Assembly: GCA_963575745.1 (NCBI GenBank)
Contig: CAUYUJ010001726.1
Span: forward strand, 20,001 to 84,000
Length of the DNA: 64,000 nucleotides
Reading direction: 5' to 3'
Source of the DNA: Prorocentrum cordatum
Lineage: Eukaryota; Sar; Dinophyceae; Prorocentrales; Prorocentraceae
Of the stretch, positions 61,845 to 64,000 are shown in pieces. The translations under genes were made by a program, and so were the position numbers. The notes beneath the pieces are model-generated. The model was not told the origin of the DNA. It saw only the letters and a program-made list of their open reading frames with translations, and ran no database searches. Position 1 is the stretch's first letter; each line of letters begins with the position of its first letter.

Positions 61845-61985
61845 GACCTGGGCCAGGGGCCGATGAGAACCCACTCCGGCGGCCAAGACAAACAGAACAT
61901 CCAAGGGCACCCTTCCCAGGGTGCACAGGAACGTCCCAACAGGCACGAAGAGCAGCAGGGCAACGTCCCCGAACCGCAGGTGTAG
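61845..61985 (+). repeat. Dispersed repeat P copy 3
   Basis: GACCTGGGCCAG, CAGGGTGCACAGGAACG and GTCCCCGAACCGCAGG match 4228-4377. Bases 61986-62220 are rich in ATCGAATCGG-like words. Confidence 0.6.
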
Positions 61986-62219
61986 GGTTTCCATTTGGCA
62001 GGATCAGTCAACATCGAATCGGGAAATCTGATCGTATCGAAATGTGCGTCTGATCGGGCTGCATCGGCACGGAGTCCAAATCGAATCGGATCGGCTGTGC
62101 AATTCGCCAGATGCACAGCAGCGCCATGTAAGCATCGTTCTGCATCGGATCGTCGGAATACCAGAATCGAATCGAATCGGGCCGGCATGAATCGACATCG
62201 AAGCGATCCGATCGAAATT

Positions 62220-63078
62220 GGTGTTCGCAGGACTACAACAACAACAACAACAACAACAACAACTACAACTACAACTACAACAACAACAGCAACAGCAACA
62301 GCAACAACAACAACAACAATCATTTTACCCGAACGCTCAGTGTTCTCACCAGTGCCAGGGTTTTCATACGACGCCCGCCAATACCCCCACTTTGTGGGGG
62401 GGCCGGTTCAAGCTCTACCATATTTCCGAACGACTCTTCGCCACCACCCACACCCAGCTTCCCGCCCTATGACGTTCGGACACTTCACTTCGTGGCATGC
62501 GGACGACCGTGGCTACTACACTGGCGCATGGTTTCAATGACTTATTTGACATGTGTCCCGCATGGTATTATTTGACAGGGATGATGGCCCTGGCAGGTGC
62601 GCAACCGTTGTTGCAGAAGTTCGAAAAAGTTGCTCGCAAAAGCCCGTTTGACAGAAATGTTTAAAAAGTGTTGGGTTTCCTGCAAATCCGCAAGAGCGCG
62701 CGGTATGAAATTTTGACACTTTTTAGAAAAAAAAAAAACCATTGGTTTTTTGATGTTTTTATGTTGAAATCGTTACGAACACTAAGGTTTTGGAAGGATT
62801 TCGTCTTGCGCGCGCGAATGTCCACTTTACCTTATTTTTTGCAAGGGATTCTTGAAGTTTGGTTATATTAGAACAAGAAATGTCATTTTATAGTGTTTTT
62901 TGCAAGGGAAAACGGATTACAACAAAACAACCGGATCTGGATCACATCGTTTTACCTGAGGCTTCCTCACGAAAATGATGAAAATGTAGCTGCGGCCTAG
63001 GCGGCGCAGGGGGGGCGCGCACCAGGGGGCCCAACAATAATTATTCTTTAGAATAATAATGTTCTAACAACAACAACA

Positions 63079-63132
<54 letters not shown>

Positions 63133-63143
63133 GCAGCAGCAGC

Positions 63144-63185
<42 letters not shown>

Positions 63186-64000
63186 CACTTTACCCGGGGA
63201 CGCTCCGTTTCTCACCAGTGCCAGGGTTTTCATACGACGCCCGCCAATACCCCCACTTTGTGGGGGGGCCGGTTCAAGCTCTACCACATTTCCAAACGAC
63301 TCTTCGCCACCACCCACACCCAGCTTCCCGCCCTATGACGTTCGGACACTTCACTTCGTGGCCTGCGGACGACCGTGGCTACTACACTGGCGCATGGGTA
63401 CAGTGACTTGTTGTGGTAACATTTTCTGGACGCTAGCTTAGTATACGACTTTTCCCCCTGTTCCAACACTGGACACCTATACTGGTTTTTGGAAAAACCA
63501 TTGTTTTTTTTAGGATTCGGACAGCGCGCGGGTAGAAATTTTGAAAAGTCGTGCAGGTGTTTTTCGAGGACCTACGGTGCGATTCGTGTGATTTTATGAT
63601 GCGCGGTGCTAAAATTCTTAAAAACCCAATGGTTTTTGGAGATTTCGGCGTGCGCGCGCGAAGAAAAAACGAATGTGTCCCGCATGGTATTATTTGACAG
63701 GGATGATGGCCCTGGCAGGTGCGCAACCGTTGTCGCAGAAGTTCGAAAAAGTTGCTCGCAAAAGCCCGTTTGACAGAAATGTTTAAAAAGTGTTGGTTTT
63801 CCTACGAATCCGCAAGAGCGCGCGGGATGAGATTTTGACATTTTTTTGTTGAAAAACCATTGGTTTTTTGATGTTTTTATGTTAAAATCGCTCCGAACAC
63901 TAAGCTTTTGGAAGGATTTCGTCTTGCGCGCGCGAATGTCCACTTTACCTTATTTTTTGCAAGGGATTCTTGAAATTTGATTATATTAGAACAAGAAATG
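62220..64000 (+). repeat. ~1.1-kb tandem duplication with (CAA)n
   Basis: Each unit has a CAA/CAG tract (62232-62320; 63070-63185). A ~190-bp block follows (CAGTGCCAGGGTTTTCATAC onward; 62349 and 63214) with about six differences. Then a ~330-bp block (GTGTCCCGCATGGTATTATT onward; 62553 and 63675) runs off the window in the second unit. The second unit carries 257 extra bases (63418-63674) made of diverged AAAAACCATTG- and GCGCGCGGGTAGAAATTTTG-like words. The window ends inside the repeat, so more units may follow. Confidence 0.85.

Noticed and set aside
62218-62472. Poly-Gln protein from the CAA tract
   Set aside because: The Gln frame and the conserved downstream frame differ, and the second unit has indels between tract and block, so a fused protein is not supported.
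1-64000. CRISPR array or bacterial operon
   Set aside because: Repeats lack the regular short-repeat/unique-spacer pattern; splice signals, an LTR retrotransposon and triplet arrays indicate a eukaryotic nucleus.
1-64000. rRNA, tRNA or spliced-leader RNA genes
   Set aside because: By eye no rRNA core, cloverleaf or full 22-nt dinoflagellate leader followed by a donor was found; a covariance-model scan would be decisive.

Overview
The window reads as nuclear DNA of a dinoflagellate alga, probably a large, GC-rich draft assembly; one run of 100 N sits at 24632-24731. The evidence is indirect but consistent. The one clearly recognisable host gene codes for a plastid-targeted LCIB-type carbonic anhydrase with a bipartite-looking leader. 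The one complete retrotransposon is a very long Ty1/copia element. Everything else is gene-poor and packed with trinucleotide arrays and short foldback elements. Genus is not determinable; Prorocentrum-, Polarella- or Symbiodiniaceae-like genomes are candidates by inference.

Layout. 1-6.2 kb: (GGA)n, (TCC)n and (CAT/CAG)n arrays, a composite minisatellite block and several terminal-inverted-repeat (TIR) elements. 6.9-12 kb: the least repetitive stretch, with coding-like islands on the minus strand. Four of these have splice signals, but their family is not recognised. 12-25.4 kb: repeat desert with degenerate CCAAGAGG arrays, a 103-bp tandem array, TIR elements and long CTC/CAT tracts. 25.7-28.2 kb: the LCIB-like gene (minus strand) between pieces of the composite minisatellite. 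28.2-36.1 kb: more arrays and TIR elements. 36150-46394: a copia element on the minus strand, with 141-bp LTRs differing at one base and a 6-bp target duplication, carrying gag, protease, an extra ORF and integrase/RT/RNase H. 46.4-64 kb: arrays, a 1.3-kb foldback block with a long poly-G tract, a pentamer satellite, and a 1.1-kb tandem duplication at the right edge.

Repeat families named here for cross-reference. TIR elements: M (TIR begins GTCGGGC), C (TIR with GATGGGGTCGGAGG), O (TIR GACARACCTCC), T, Q, G, H, R. Dispersed repeats: I, J, K, N, P, D. Composite minisatellite: B units (~83 bp), then A units (~75 bp), then a spacer, then (CTC)n. A recurring observation is that several sequence-unrelated TIR elements are almost the same length, about 150-158 bp.

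The LCIB protein would act in inorganic-carbon handling in or near the plastid. An EF-hand ahead of its catalytic domain suggests calcium responsiveness (inference). The remaining sequence is mostly mobile-element and satellite material with no evident joint function.
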